Assembly: GCA_047624005.1 (NCBI GenBank)
Contig: JBLHPE010000009.1
Location: 1 to 64,000 of the forward strand
Length of the DNA: 64,000 bases
Source of the DNA: Ascidiaceihabitans sp047624005
GTDB taxonomy: Bacteria; Pseudomonadota; Alphaproteobacteria; Rhodobacterales; Rhodobacteraceae
Direction: 5' to 3'
Shown: one piece after another, positions 7,542 to 16,089 of the stretch
Numbering within the stretch: position 1 is the first letter of the stretch
How the letters are laid out: each line of letters opens with the position of its first letter
Notes under the pieces: generated by a model
Databases searched by the model: none
What the model saw: the letters and a program-made list of their open reading frames with translations, nothing else
Told to the model about the DNA's origin: nothing
Program-made: the position numbers and the translations under genes

Positions 7542-8846
7542 CTGGCGATCCTATTCAGTTTGGCAGGGGTTGCGCAGGCCGAAATGCCCGCCCCTTTAAC
7601 GCCCGACGATTTCATAAGCTTCGATCCAAAACAAGCCGCCATCGGTCAGTTATTGTTCTACGATCCCATCCTGTCAGGCAACAAAAATATCGCCTGCGCC
7701 ACCTGTCACCACCCCAATTTCGGCACCGGCGACGGCCTTTCCTTGGGGGTCGGAGAAGGCGGCGTTGGCCTAGGCCCAGACCGCACCACAGGCACCGGTT
7801 CCAGCCGCATCCGCAAACGCATCCCCCGCAACGCCCCTGCCCTGTGGAACTTGGGCGCAAAAAGCATCCACACGTTGTTTCACGATGGCCGTCTTAGCAT
7901 CAGTGACCGCTATCAAAACGGCTTTGACAGCCCCGCCGAAGAATGGCTGCCATCAGGCTTCAATTCCCTGCTCGCCGCCCAAGCCATATTCCCCCTCGTC
8001 GCCCAATTCGAAATGGCCGGAAACCCCAGTGAAAACCAAATCGCCGGAGCCGTCCATGATCGCATAGATGCAGCCTGGCCAATCATCGCAAAACGGGTCC
8101 GAACCATCCCAGCATACGGCGCGGGATTTATTGATGCGTTTCAAATGGTTGAGACATCGGATGACGTTACAATCGTCGAAATCGCAAACGCCCTAGCCGC
8201 GTTTATGGGCACCGAATGGCAGAGTTTTGACGCCCCATATGACGCCTATATTGCAGGTGAAACCACGGCGTTAAACTTAACTGAAAAAGCCGGGATGGAC
8301 CTATTCTACGGCAAGGGAAATTGCGCCTCTTGCCACTCTGGAAACTTGTTCAGCGATCAACAATTCCATGCCCTCGCCCTGCCCGCTTTCGGCCCCGGCC
8401 GAACCCGCCGCTTTGACCCAATTCCGCGCGACGTAGGACGCATGGGAAAATCCGACCTCCAAGCCGACGCTTACCGCTTTCGCACACCAATGTTGCGCAA
8501 TGTCTCGCTGACTGCGCCCTATGGTCACAACGGTGCCTACCCAACACTTGAGGGCATCATCCGCCATCATGTTGAAGCCGCCCCTGAATGGTCCCGTGAC
8601 ATGCTAAAGTTACCGAAGGCCCCATGGATAGAACACGTGGATTTTGCCATCCAAGACAACCCCCGCGAAACCATCCGTTTGATGCGACACAGAGACACCA
8701 ATCCTGTCGATCTGAGCACGTCTGAAATCGACCAATTGGTCGATTTTCTGGGCAGCTTGACTGGCACCACAATTGACGCCACACCTTTTGGAATCCCATC
8801 TGCAGTTCCAAGTGGGTTGCCCCTTGATACCCCTGGCATGAAATAA
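7530..8846 (+). CDS. MauG/cytochrome c peroxidase family di-haem protein, start unclear
   Basis: Two haem c motifs are visible: ACATCHH near nucleotide 7695 and NCASCHSG near 8320. Later family signatures include TPMLRNVSLTAPYGHNGAYPTLEGIIRHH. Members are periplasmic di-haem peroxidases or MauG-like oxidases. A typical signal peptide (IAVHLAILFSLAGVAQA) is encoded from 7530, but no ATG, GTG or TTG precedes it in frame until far inside the antisense Sel1 gene. In-frame candidates are TTG 7560 and ATG 7584, which would cut or remove the signal. The start is given at 7530 only to include the signal. The gene may use a rare start codon or have lost its 5' end. It is followed after two bases by a LacI regulator. 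Confidence 0.8.
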   Translation: MAVHLAILFSLAGVAQAEMPAPLTPDDFISFDPKQAAIGQLLFYDPILSGNKNIACATCHHPNFGTGDGLSLGVGEGGVGLGPDRTTGTGSSRIRKRIPRNAPALWNLGAKSIHTLFHDGRLSISDRYQNGFDSPAEEWLPSGFNSLLAAQAIFPLVAQFEMAGNPSENQIAGAVHDRIDAAWPIIAKRVRTIPAYGAGFIDAFQMVETSDDVTIVEIANALAAFMGTEWQSFDAPYDAYIAGETTALNLTEKAGMDLFYGKGNCASCHSGNLFSDQQFHALALPAFGPGRTRRFDPIPRDVGRMGKSDLQADAYRFRTPMLRNVSLTAPYGHNGAYPTLEGIIRHHVEAAPEWSRDMLKLPKAPWIEHVDFAIQDNPRETIRLMRHRDTNPVDLSTSEIDQLVDFLGSLTGTTIDATPFGIPSAVPSGLPLDTPGMK

Positions 8847-8848
8847 CG

Positions 8849-9844
8849 ATGTCACAGGCACCTCGCCCCACGTTAAAGACCATCGCCCAGCTGACCGGCT
8901 TGGCTGTTCCAACGGTATCGCGCGCGTTGAGCGGCGCGCAAGATATTGGGCTTGCCACGCGCACCCGGGTTCGCAAAGTCGCAGATGAAATAGGCTATGT
9001 CCCCAACCGTGCGGGCGTGCGTTTACGTACAGGGCGCACGCATGTCATTTCGCTGGTACTGTCAACAGAAGCAGAGGTTATGAACTTGACTGGGCGGCTG
9101 ATAAACGCGGCTGCGGGTGCACTGCGCCAAACATCCTACCATCTTACAATCACACCGTTTTTTGCTGACGAAGACATAATGCGACCGATCCGGCATGTCG
9201 TTGAAACGAACGCAGCAGATGCGGTAATAATCAATCAACTACAGCCGAGCGATCCCCGTGTTGAGTATCTAATTGAGCGTGGATTTCCCTTCGTAACACA
9301 CGGGCGCAGCGATTGGGCTGATGAGCATGCCTACTATGATTTTGACAACCGCGCCTTTGGTGCCTTGGCCGTTCGAGGATTGGCAGCGCGAGGCCGCAAA
9401 AGTTTACGGCTGTTGGCCCCTCCAGTTGGGCAAACCTATGCGCATGAAATGATTTGGGGGGCGAGGCTAGAGGCTGAAAGAACGGGGGTTGATCTGCAAG
9501 TGATTGAGGGGCTGAACAGTGATGATCCAAGTGACCGGATCGAAGCAGAGATTATCGCGTCTTTGGCCAATCCAATGGATGCCGATGGTGTGATTTTCGC
9601 CTCTGCCAGTTCGTGTATGGCAGCCGTCAATGGGCTGGAAACTGCGGGTCGCATAATTGGCCAAGATATCGATCTCTTCTCCAAAGAAGCTATCCCGTTC
9701 TTGAAGCGATTTCGCCCTTCAATCCTGACCCAATATGAAGACGCGTGGAGTGCCGGAGATTTCCTTGCAAAAGCCGCCATTGATCGCATCGAAAACCCAA
9801 ACGGCTCCCCCATGCAATTCTTGGAAACACCTAATCAAAGCTAG
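8849..9844 (+). CDS. LacI-family transcriptional regulator
   Basis: This 331-residue protein has an N-terminal LacI helix-turn-helix (LKTIAQLTGLAVPTVSRALSG) and hinge (VGYVPN-type IGYVPNRAGVRLRTG), followed by a periplasmic-binding-protein-like effector domain. The ATG is two bases after the upstream TAA. It is convergent with the GH1 beta-glucosidase gene, and the shared CTAG at 9841-9844 supplies both stop codons. A perfect 16-bp palindrome with the central CG typical of LacI operators lies upstream of the glucosidase. The regulator probably represses that gene and responds to a glucoside or its product. Confidence 0.92.
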   Translation: MSQAPRPTLKTIAQLTGLAVPTVSRALSGAQDIGLATRTRVRKVADEIGYVPNRAGVRLRTGRTHVISLVLSTEAEVMNLTGRLINAAAGALRQTSYHLTITPFFADEDIMRPIRHVVETNAADAVIINQLQPSDPRVEYLIERGFPFVTHGRSDWADEHAYYDFDNRAFGALAVRGLAARGRKSLRLLAPPVGQTYAHEMIWGARLEAERTGVDLQVIEGLNSDDPSDRIEAEIIASLANPMDADGVIFASASSCMAAVNGLETAGRIIGQDIDLFSKEAIPFLKRFRPSILTQYEDAWSAGDFLAKAAIDRIENPNGSPMQFLETPNQS

Positions 9845-11211
9845 TCAATTGCGGTCCCTAGATCATCGCCGGCACATAGTCCTGCATACCAATTCCCGCT
9901 GTCTTTGACCGTGCGGATTTGGGTGTCATAGTCCACGTGCACAATACCAAATCGCATCTGGTACCCTTCGGCCCACTCAAAATTATCCATTAAGGACCAC
10001 GCGAAGTACCCCATCATCGGAATACCAGCATCAAGCGCATCCGCGACCTTGCCAATATGATCCTCCAGATATGCGCGACGCGGTTCATCGTGTACGCTGC
10101 CGTCATCGTCTAATCCCATATTAAAACAGGCCCCGTTTTCGGTGATGTAACAGGGCGGTAGATCATAGCGGTCATAGGCTTGCGTCAGCAGATTTGTCAG
10201 ACCTTCTGACTTGATCTCCCATCCGATATCAGTGCGCACATTCGATGTGGTTGAAGGGACGGTGATACAGGCCGGAAACTCAGCCGTTGGGTTTAGATCG
10301 TGCTTTACGGTTTCGGGGCAATAGTAGTTATATCCCCACCAATCCAATGGCTGATGTGCGATTTCTAAATCACCCGTTTGCATCCGCAGTTTATCGCCAT
10401 AAGCCTCCATAAACTGATCGCCATATTTGCCCGCAAACATTGGGCCAAAGTAGATCTCGTTGTGAAATTGAAAGTATCGTTCAGCAGCCGCGACATCCTT
10501 CGGATCAACAGACGCCGCATAGGTTGAGAGTGAATTCAAAACCACGCCCATTTGGATATCCGAACGCTCCGCCCGCGCTGCCAGAACCGATTTCCCATGG
10601 GCCAGATTGATCACATGGGTCGCGGCCAACGCGGCATCAAGGCTTTGTTCACCAGGGGCATGAATGCCAGTGTTGTGGCCCAAATAGGACGAACACCACG
10701 GTTCATTAAAGGTTGCGAGCGCATCAATACGATCCCCCAATCGACGGACGACAATGGACGTGTATTCGGCAAAAGCATCAGCGGTATCGCGGTCAGTCCA
10801 GCCGCCGTATCCCATGAGCGCCAGCGGTAGATCCCAATGGTACAACGTCGGAAACACTTTGATGTCGCGTTCGACCAAACCCTCGATCAATCGGTCATAG
10901 AAATCCAACCCTTCGGCGTTAACTTGCCCACGGCCCAACGGCATAACACGTGGCCACGCGATCGAGAACCGGTAGGCGTCCACATTCAGGGATGCGATCA
11001 AATCAAGATCCGCTTCCCACCTGTTGTAATGATCACAGGCGACATTGCCATTGTGCTCTTGAAACACGCGCCCCGGCATATGAGAGAACGCATCCCAAAT
11101 TGATGGACCACGCCCACCCTGCTTGGTTGCGCCCTCAATCTGGAAGGACGCCGTGGCTACGCCAAAAGTGAAATCCTTGGGAAAACGGTTTGCGAGGGTT
11201 TTTATGTCCAT
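9841..11211 (-). CDS. GH1 family beta-glucosidase
   Basis: This 456-residue protein has the length of a bacterial family 1 glycoside hydrolase. The acid/base glutamate is in TFNEPW (E170), the nucleophile in YITENG (E358), and the N-terminus FGVATASFQIEGA is a GH1 signature. No signal peptide is seen, so it acts in the cytoplasm on imported beta-glucosides such as cellobiose. A retaining beta-glucosidase or a related beta-glycosidase specificity is possible. Regulation by the adjacent LacI protein through the palindrome at 11301-11316 is inferred. Confidence 0.95.
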   Translation of the reverse strand: MDIKTLANRFPKDFTFGVATASFQIEGATKQGGRGPSIWDAFSHMPGRVFQEHNGNVACDHYNRWEADLDLIASLNVDAYRFSIAWPRVMPLGRGQVNAEGLDFYDRLIEGLVERDIKVFPTLYHWDLPLALMGYGGWTDRDTADAFAEYTSIVVRRLGDRIDALATFNEPWCSSYLGHNTGIHAPGEQSLDAALAATHVINLAHGKSVLAARAERSDIQMGVVLNSLSTYAASVDPKDVAAAERYFQFHNEIYFGPMFAGKYGDQFMEAYGDKLRMQTGDLEIAHQPLDWWGYNYYCPETVKHDLNPTAEFPACITVPSTTSNVRTDIGWEIKSEGLTNLLTQAYDRYDLPPCYITENGACFNMGLDDDGSVHDEPRRAYLEDHIGKVADALDAGIPMMGYFAWSLMDNFEWAEGYQMRFGIVHVDYDTQIRTVKDSGNWYAGLCAGDDLGTAID

Positions 11212-11300
11212 TTCATCTGTCCTTAAGCGAGTCTTTTGATCTTTTCAGGACAGTCACTATCCCAGTTTACTCGAGAGCTTTTCCATCTGGTTTAAACATT

Positions 11301-11316
11301 TCTAAATCGATTTAGA
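11301..11316. promoter_or_regulatory. Probable LacI-family operator
   Basis: TCTAAATCGATTTAGA is a perfect 16-bp palindrome with a central CG, the layout of LacI-family operators. It lies 90 bases upstream of the GH1 start codon. It is the only such palindrome I see near the LacI gene. Confidence 0.75.
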
Positions 11317-11376
11317 TTTTAGAGCAAGTAGCACTTCTCTAACCAAAACAGCTCAACCCGCATCTACCCTTTTATC

Positions 11377-12039
11377 TCAAAAATTACTGTTCTGGCCAAA
11401 GGCGTACCGCAGGCAAAATCCGATAACAGCGAAACTCAAAATCAACCAAAGCCCACCCCAAAAGACCGTTGGTCCCCCAACATATTCTGCAAGCATATAA
11501 GCATCGGACCTAAGTCCCGAACGCGCGATTGTGTCGCTAAAGATGTCATAAGGCACATAAATAACGCTGCTAAGCCCGATGATGCGCAGGACGAAATCGT
11601 TGATACGGTGGGTCAGAAATCTTGCCGTAGCCATCATTGCAACACCAGTAGTCGTGCAAAAAACCAAGGGGAAAATATCACGGATATAAAAGGCAGTCAC
11701 CAGCAACGTCACAAGACCGAACAGCCCTAAAACCAAACGATCTGCGTCGGTCCGCAACGCAATCAAAAGCAACCCAACGCCCAGCAGCAGTGATCCCATA
11801 TATCCGGCGGACAAAATGACAAAGCGGCTGCCCCCGCGTGTGACCGCAAACCCGCCTTCTTGGGCAGACAGCGAAATGGCCTCAATCGACCCACCAGTTA
11901 GGACAGCGGCAAGCCCATGTGACAGTTCGTGCAAAAAAACGATCAATATTTTCAACGGGAACACAGCAGGTGTGCCCCACAGGGCAAACACGATCACCGT
12001 GATCAAAATAAGCTGCCAATGGCCTTTAAGATGCTTCAT
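11377..12039 (-). CDS. M50B-like membrane metalloprotease
   Basis: This 220-residue membrane protein has HELSH at residues 37-41, the zinc-binding HExxH of site-2-type proteases, placed at the end of a hydrophobic helix. Six or so hydrophobic segments follow. The arrangement fits the peptidase M50B-like family, small relatives of the regulated intramembrane proteases. I do not see an obvious NPDG-type second motif; an aspartate in the IRDIF segment could serve. Its target is unknown. It is divergent from the S9 peptidase gene, with a gap of about 180 bases. Confidence 0.75.
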   Translation of the reverse strand: MKHLKGHWQLILITVIVFALWGTPAVFPLKILIVFLHELSHGLAAVLTGGSIEAISLSAQEGGFAVTRGGSRFVILSAGYMGSLLLGVGLLLIALRTDADRLVLGLFGLVTLLVTAFYIRDIFPLVFCTTTGVAMMATARFLTHRINDFVLRIIGLSSVIYVPYDIFSDTIARSGLRSDAYMLAEYVGGPTVFWGGLWLILSFAVIGFCLRYAFGQNSNF

Positions 12040-12217
12040 GCCCAGACCACAAACGAGAAGGGTATCATTGTCAATCCGAAGCCTGCGCTACTTGGCAATA
12101 CCCGCGCATGGAAGAGACCTACCTTGTTTGACCCTTGTATGGGTTTCCCTAAATGATAGAAAATGGCTAACGCTTAGATAGAACAACTTGGTACATCCAT
12201 CGCAAGGATCTTACATT

Positions 12218-14173
12218 TTGAAAAAGCTACTAATCACCGTTGCTGCCCTTAGCGTTATTCTTTTGGGGGCCGTATTGTTTATCACCAAAGACACAGGTCC
12301 AACGCACCCCGTGCTTCGCGCTATAGATTTACCACCTTTGATCCCAACGCGTGCTTTTTATGCGGACCCCCGCTCCGCGTTGGGCTATGTGGCATCCAGT
12401 GATGGAAAGTTTGTATCGTTCGAAAAAGCAAGTTTGACTGGACGAAGTATCGTCATCAAAAACCTAGCTACAAACGATGAAATCGCCGAATTCCCAATCG
12501 GATTAGGCAATATCCGTTGGCACCCAACAAAGCCATTGTTGCGTTTTATCTTTGAGGGAAATGATTGGGAGGCTGATCCACTCGCCCCCGCCCGCGAAAA
12601 CTGGAAACGCACCAGTCCGGTTCGCTTGTCTGGTGGTTGGTTTAAAAATCAATTTGCAGAAGATGACGAACAGGGCATCCTAACTTGGGGCAAAGCCAAC
12701 GCGCGTGACGTAGGGAACATGTGGGTGGTTTCCCAAGACGGGCTTTCCGCGGAAAAGGTCGCTCAGGGCAACGCCGATACGCAGTATTGGGTGTTTGATC
12801 ACCACACGCCAGTATTGCGCATGGACAGCCTTGATCCCGCAACAACGCGTGTATTTCGCAAGGTGGGTGAAGATTGGGTGAAACTGGTTGATATCGATTT
12901 AGGTGACGATTTCTACCCGATGTTTATCAAGCCAGATGGCAGCTTGGTTGCACGCTCTGCACGGGGCCGCGACAAGACTGCATTGGTCAATTTCGATATC
13001 ACAACGGGTCAAGAAACAGTGTTGGTTGCGAACCCAAACGCAAATATTGCTGGAACAACCTTTCTAACGTTGTCCGGAGAACCCGACATTTTGCGAATGG
13101 GGACCGACAGTCTGGAACGCGTGGCATTAACGCCAAGGGGCCAGGTTTTCTTGGACATCCTCGACCAATTTCCGCAGCCCGTTTCACTGGGGTTTACATC
13201 GCAAACTGCGTCGGGGCGCTATGTCACGCAGGCATTGTCTAGTCAAAGCAAGTCCTACGTTCACTTATTGATCGACCTGCAGGAAAAATCTTATGTCACA
13301 TTGGGCGAATACCATTTCCGTCGTTTCAAAGACCATCTGGTCCAAGAGCAAGCCGTCACATTTCAAGCCCGTGATGGCTTGAAAATCCCCGCGATCCTGA
13401 CGATGCCCGAAGGTGTCACCAACCCAATTCCGTTTGTGGTTTATATTCACGGAGGGCCTGCCGGGCAAACCGACCTTGGGTACGACCATGGCACCCTGTT
13501 CCTTGTTAATCGCGGCTACGGCGTATTGTCTGTGAACTTTCGCGGCTCCACAGGGTTTGGAAAAGCGTTCCAAGCCAAAGGGTTCAGAGAATTTGGCCGC
13601 GCGATGCAAGACGATATTGCGGATGCAGCCCAATGGCTGGGCGATGAAGGCATGGCGGACAAAAATGCACTGGGTGTAATGGGCACCAGCTATGGCGGGT
13701 ATTCGGCAGCTTTGGCCATGACCCGTGATCCAGAACTGTTCAACGCAGCTATTGTCGAATTCCCGATGTTAGATGTGGAATACCAATCAAAGTATCATCC
13801 CGGCTTCTGGGAAAGCGGTCTGGATGGGTGGTGGCGCTATTTTGGCAAGCCCGATATCCCTGCTGACCTTGAATTGATGCGAACTTTTTCGCCGTCAAAT
13901 CTAGTTGAAGACCTACATGGACCCATTTTGTTAATAGGCGGAATGCGAGACGAGATTACGTCCGTGCAACAAGCAAAGGACTTTGAAGCCGCCGCTGTTT
14001 TGGCTGGCAAGGATATTGAGGCGCATTATTTTCCCGATGCAGGCCACGGCGTTCACACGTGGAGAGATAGGTTGCGGCGCGCGCGATTGCTCGAAGATTT
14101 CTTGGCAAAGCAGCTGGGTGGGCGCACAGGCGGCTTTGAACTTGTGGAACAAGCACCGGCCTTTATCGACTGA
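12218..14173 (+). CDS. S9 family peptidase (prolyl oligopeptidase-like), membrane anchored
   Basis: The chosen start is TTG 12218 (MKKLLITVAALSVILLGAV), preceded by AAGGAT and giving a proper N-terminal signal/anchor; a TTG at 12188 would add ten residues. The protein is about 651 residues. The N-terminal half looks like a degenerate beta-propeller. The C-terminal half is the alpha/beta-hydrolase catalytic domain with Ser in GTSYGGYS (about 491), Asp in RDEITS (about 578) and His in AGHGVH (about 610). It should cleave small peptides in the periplasm. The gene stands alone between the M50 and LysR genes. Confidence 0.9.
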   Translation: MKKLLITVAALSVILLGAVLFITKDTGPTHPVLRAIDLPPLIPTRAFYADPRSALGYVASSDGKFVSFEKASLTGRSIVIKNLATNDEIAEFPIGLGNIRWHPTKPLLRFIFEGNDWEADPLAPARENWKRTSPVRLSGGWFKNQFAEDDEQGILTWGKANARDVGNMWVVSQDGLSAEKVAQGNADTQYWVFDHHTPVLRMDSLDPATTRVFRKVGEDWVKLVDIDLGDDFYPMFIKPDGSLVARSARGRDKTALVNFDITTGQETVLVANPNANIAGTTFLTLSGEPDILRMGTDSLERVALTPRGQVFLDILDQFPQPVSLGFTSQTASGRYVTQALSSQSKSYVHLLIDLQEKSYVTLGEYHFRRFKDHLVQEQAVTFQARDGLKIPAILTMPEGVTNPIPFVVYIHGGPAGQTDLGYDHGTLFLVNRGYGVLSVNFRGSTGFGKAFQAKGFREFGRAMQDDIADAAQWLGDEGMADKNALGVMGTSYGGYSAALAMTRDPELFNAAIVEFPMLDVEYQSKYHPGFWESGLDGWWRYFGKPDIPADLELMRTFSPSNLVEDLHGPILLIGGMRDEITSVQQAKDFEAAAVLAGKDIEAHYFPDAGHGVHTWRDRLRRARLLEDFLAKQLGGRTGGFELVEQAPAFID

Positions 14174-14265
14174 TTGCAGCGCGGAAAAAGCATTTGATCC
14201 AAGACCGACTTTAGCGTTCTAGTTTATTGGTTTGCCACTCAGTCGATCCAATATATGGATGGGCT

Positions 14266-15144
14266 ATGACCTTTGATCAGATAAAAACATTTTTGTGGGT
14301 GGCACGGCTTGGCGGTTTTCGCAAAGCTGCCGAACGGTTGAACCTTTCTCAACCCGCTGTCTCGACCCGAATTTCAAACCTAGAACACGAGCTTCGTGTG
14401 CCATTGTTTGAACGCGGCCCTGGTGTGCTGGTGCTGACCAAACATGGCACATTGTTGCTGTCATACGCTGAACAAATGCTGTTCGTAGAAGAAGAGATAA
14501 AACAACGTGTCGCCAATCCGTCCGAGGCTGAAGGTCTGTTCCGCGTTGGTGCATCAGAAACAATTGCCCAAGCGTGGCTGCCAGAGTTCCTTAAGGCGTT
14601 CAGCGAACAATATCCGCGTGTGAACGTGGATCTGACTGTGGATATATCTCTGAACCTCAGAACCTCACTTTTAGAACGTAAATTGGATTTAGCCTTTTTG
14701 ATGGGCCCGGTGTCTGAGTATTCTGTTGAAAACGTGGCGCTACCACCTTTCGATTTGCATTGGTATCGCTCTGCCTCAAACCCACAAACTGACTTAAGTG
14801 CTATTCCTGTCATTTCGTATTCCAGTAAAACGCGGCCTTATCGCGAGCTCATGTCTGAACTTTCCCGCCGAATTGGTCCCAATGTCAGGGTCTTTGCCTC
14901 TGCATCCTTATCGGCCAGTTTAAAGATGATAGCCGCAGGAATCGCTGTCGGCCCTTACCCCAGAACATTGGCAAATGATTTTTTGGCATCAGGTCAGATC
15001 GTCGAATTTGATCCGGGATTAGACCCTCAACCTTTGGAATTTACAGCGTCGTATTTGTCAGAACCACGCAGCTTTCTTGTTGAAAACAGTGCAGAAATTG
15101 CCCGTGCAGTTGCGTTAGAATGGGATAAGTCACACCCTCGGTGA
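14266..15144 (+). CDS. LysR-family transcriptional regulator
   Basis: This 292-residue regulator begins at ATG 14266 after GGATGGG. It has the LysR helix-turn-helix MTFDQIKTFLWVARLGGFRKAAERLNLSQPAVS (residues 1-33) and a type 2 periplasmic-binding effector domain. It precedes the DUF1445/TRAP operon on the same strand. The 95-base gap to that operon contains two nested perfect dyads (15149-15186). It is likely the local regulator of that operon, responding to the imported compound. Confidence 0.92.
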   Translation: MTFDQIKTFLWVARLGGFRKAAERLNLSQPAVSTRISNLEHELRVPLFERGPGVLVLTKHGTLLLSYAEQMLFVEEEIKQRVANPSEAEGLFRVGASETIAQAWLPEFLKAFSEQYPRVNVDLTVDISLNLRTSLLERKLDLAFLMGPVSEYSVENVALPPFDLHWYRSASNPQTDLSAIPVISYSSKTRPYRELMSELSRRIGPNVRVFASASLSASLKMIAAGIAVGPYPRTLANDFLASGQIVEFDPGLDPQPLEFTASYLSEPRSFLVENSAEIARAVALEWDKSHPR

Positions 15145-15148
15145 CTTT

Positions 15149-15186
15149 CAAATTATCTATCACAAGTGATATAAAATGATAATTTG
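15149..15186. promoter_or_regulatory. Nested dyad operator upstream of DUF1445/TRAP operon
   Basis: The outer arms CAAATTATC (15149-15157) and GATAATTTG (15178-15186) are perfect inverted repeats. Between them lies a second perfect dyad, TATCAC-AA-GTGATA (15158-15171). The block sits 54 bases upstream of the hydro-lyase start and just after the LysR stop, where a LysR regulator would bind. Confidence 0.65.
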
Positions 15187-15239
15187 CATGAATATGTAAG
15201 CCTATGTGATGCTTGGAAAACATCATGGAAGTTGCACGT

Positions 15240-16064
15240 ATGGCCCAAAATTCCGTTTCTCATTCAGACCTAAAAGCGACCTCGGCTGAACAGGTACGCG
15301 CGGCGATAAGAAGTGGAGCTTATGATGGGCATACGGCTGGCTTGGCTGCAGGTAAGCTGCAATGCAACTTGGCAATCCTTCCCGAACGATATGCGCTGGA
15401 TTTCCTGCGGTTCTGCCAACGTAACCCCAAGCCCTGCCCTGTCGTGGGCATCGGTGACAGCGGCGTTCCGTATCTTCCTACACTTGGGAATGACATCGAC
15501 ATTCGCAGTGATGTTTCCAAATATCGGGTGTTTCGCGACGGCACATTCAGTGATGAAGTCACCGACATAGCGGATATCTGGTCAGACGATTTAGTCACTG
15601 TTGCCCTTGGCTGTTCTTTCACCTTTGAGAACGCATTGTTGCGCAATGGCATCCCCGTACGCCACATCGAGTCTGGTCTAAACGTTCCAATGTTTCGCAC
15701 CAACATCGACCTGACGCCTGCTGGTCAATTCTCCGGTCAAATGGTGGTCACTATGCGTCCCATTCCAGCAGCCCAAGTCGAACAGGCGCGCGAGATTAGC
15801 AGCCGTTTCCCCCAAGCCCACGGCACACCGATCGCTGTGGGCGACCCTGCCCAAATTGGAATCAGCGACCTAGGCCAGCCTGATTGGGGCGACGCGGTAG
15901 AGATCAAAACAGGCGAAGTTCCCGTCTACTGGGCTTGCGGCGTCACCCCACAAAATGTCCTTTTAGACGCCAAATTGCCGATCTGCATCACCCATTCACC
16001 GGGCCACATGCTGATCTCAGACGTCGCCGAAGACGCCGAAACAACAATCCTTACAAAAAAATAA
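15240..16064 (+). CDS. DUF1445 / YcsI-type putative hydro-lyase
   Basis: The ATG at 15240 has GGAAG eight bases upstream and gives 274 residues, the normal family length (an ATG at 15225 is also possible). Family features include RNPKPCPVVGIGDSG, LGCSFTFENALL and the C-terminal YWACGVTPQ and CITHSPGHMLI. The DUF1445 family includes the D-glutamate cyclase-like proteins and YcsI of Bacillus, whose operon also encodes 5-oxoprolinase. The exact reaction here is unknown. It lies 25 bases upstream of TRAP operon 2, so it probably acts on the imported acid. Confidence 0.88.
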   Translation: MAQNSVSHSDLKATSAEQVRAAIRSGAYDGHTAGLAAGKLQCNLAILPERYALDFLRFCQRNPKPCPVVGIGDSGVPYLPTLGNDIDIRSDVSKYRVFRDGTFSDEVTDIADIWSDDLVTVALGCSFTFENALLRNGIPVRHIESGLNVPMFRTNIDLTPAGQFSGQMVVTMRPIPAAQVEQAREISSRFPQAHGTPIAVGDPAQIGISDLGQPDWGDAVEIKTGEVPVYWACGVTPQNVLLDAKLPICITHSPGHMLISDVAEDAETTILTKK

Positions 16065-16089
16065 ATCTAACCAACATGGAGTACTAAAA

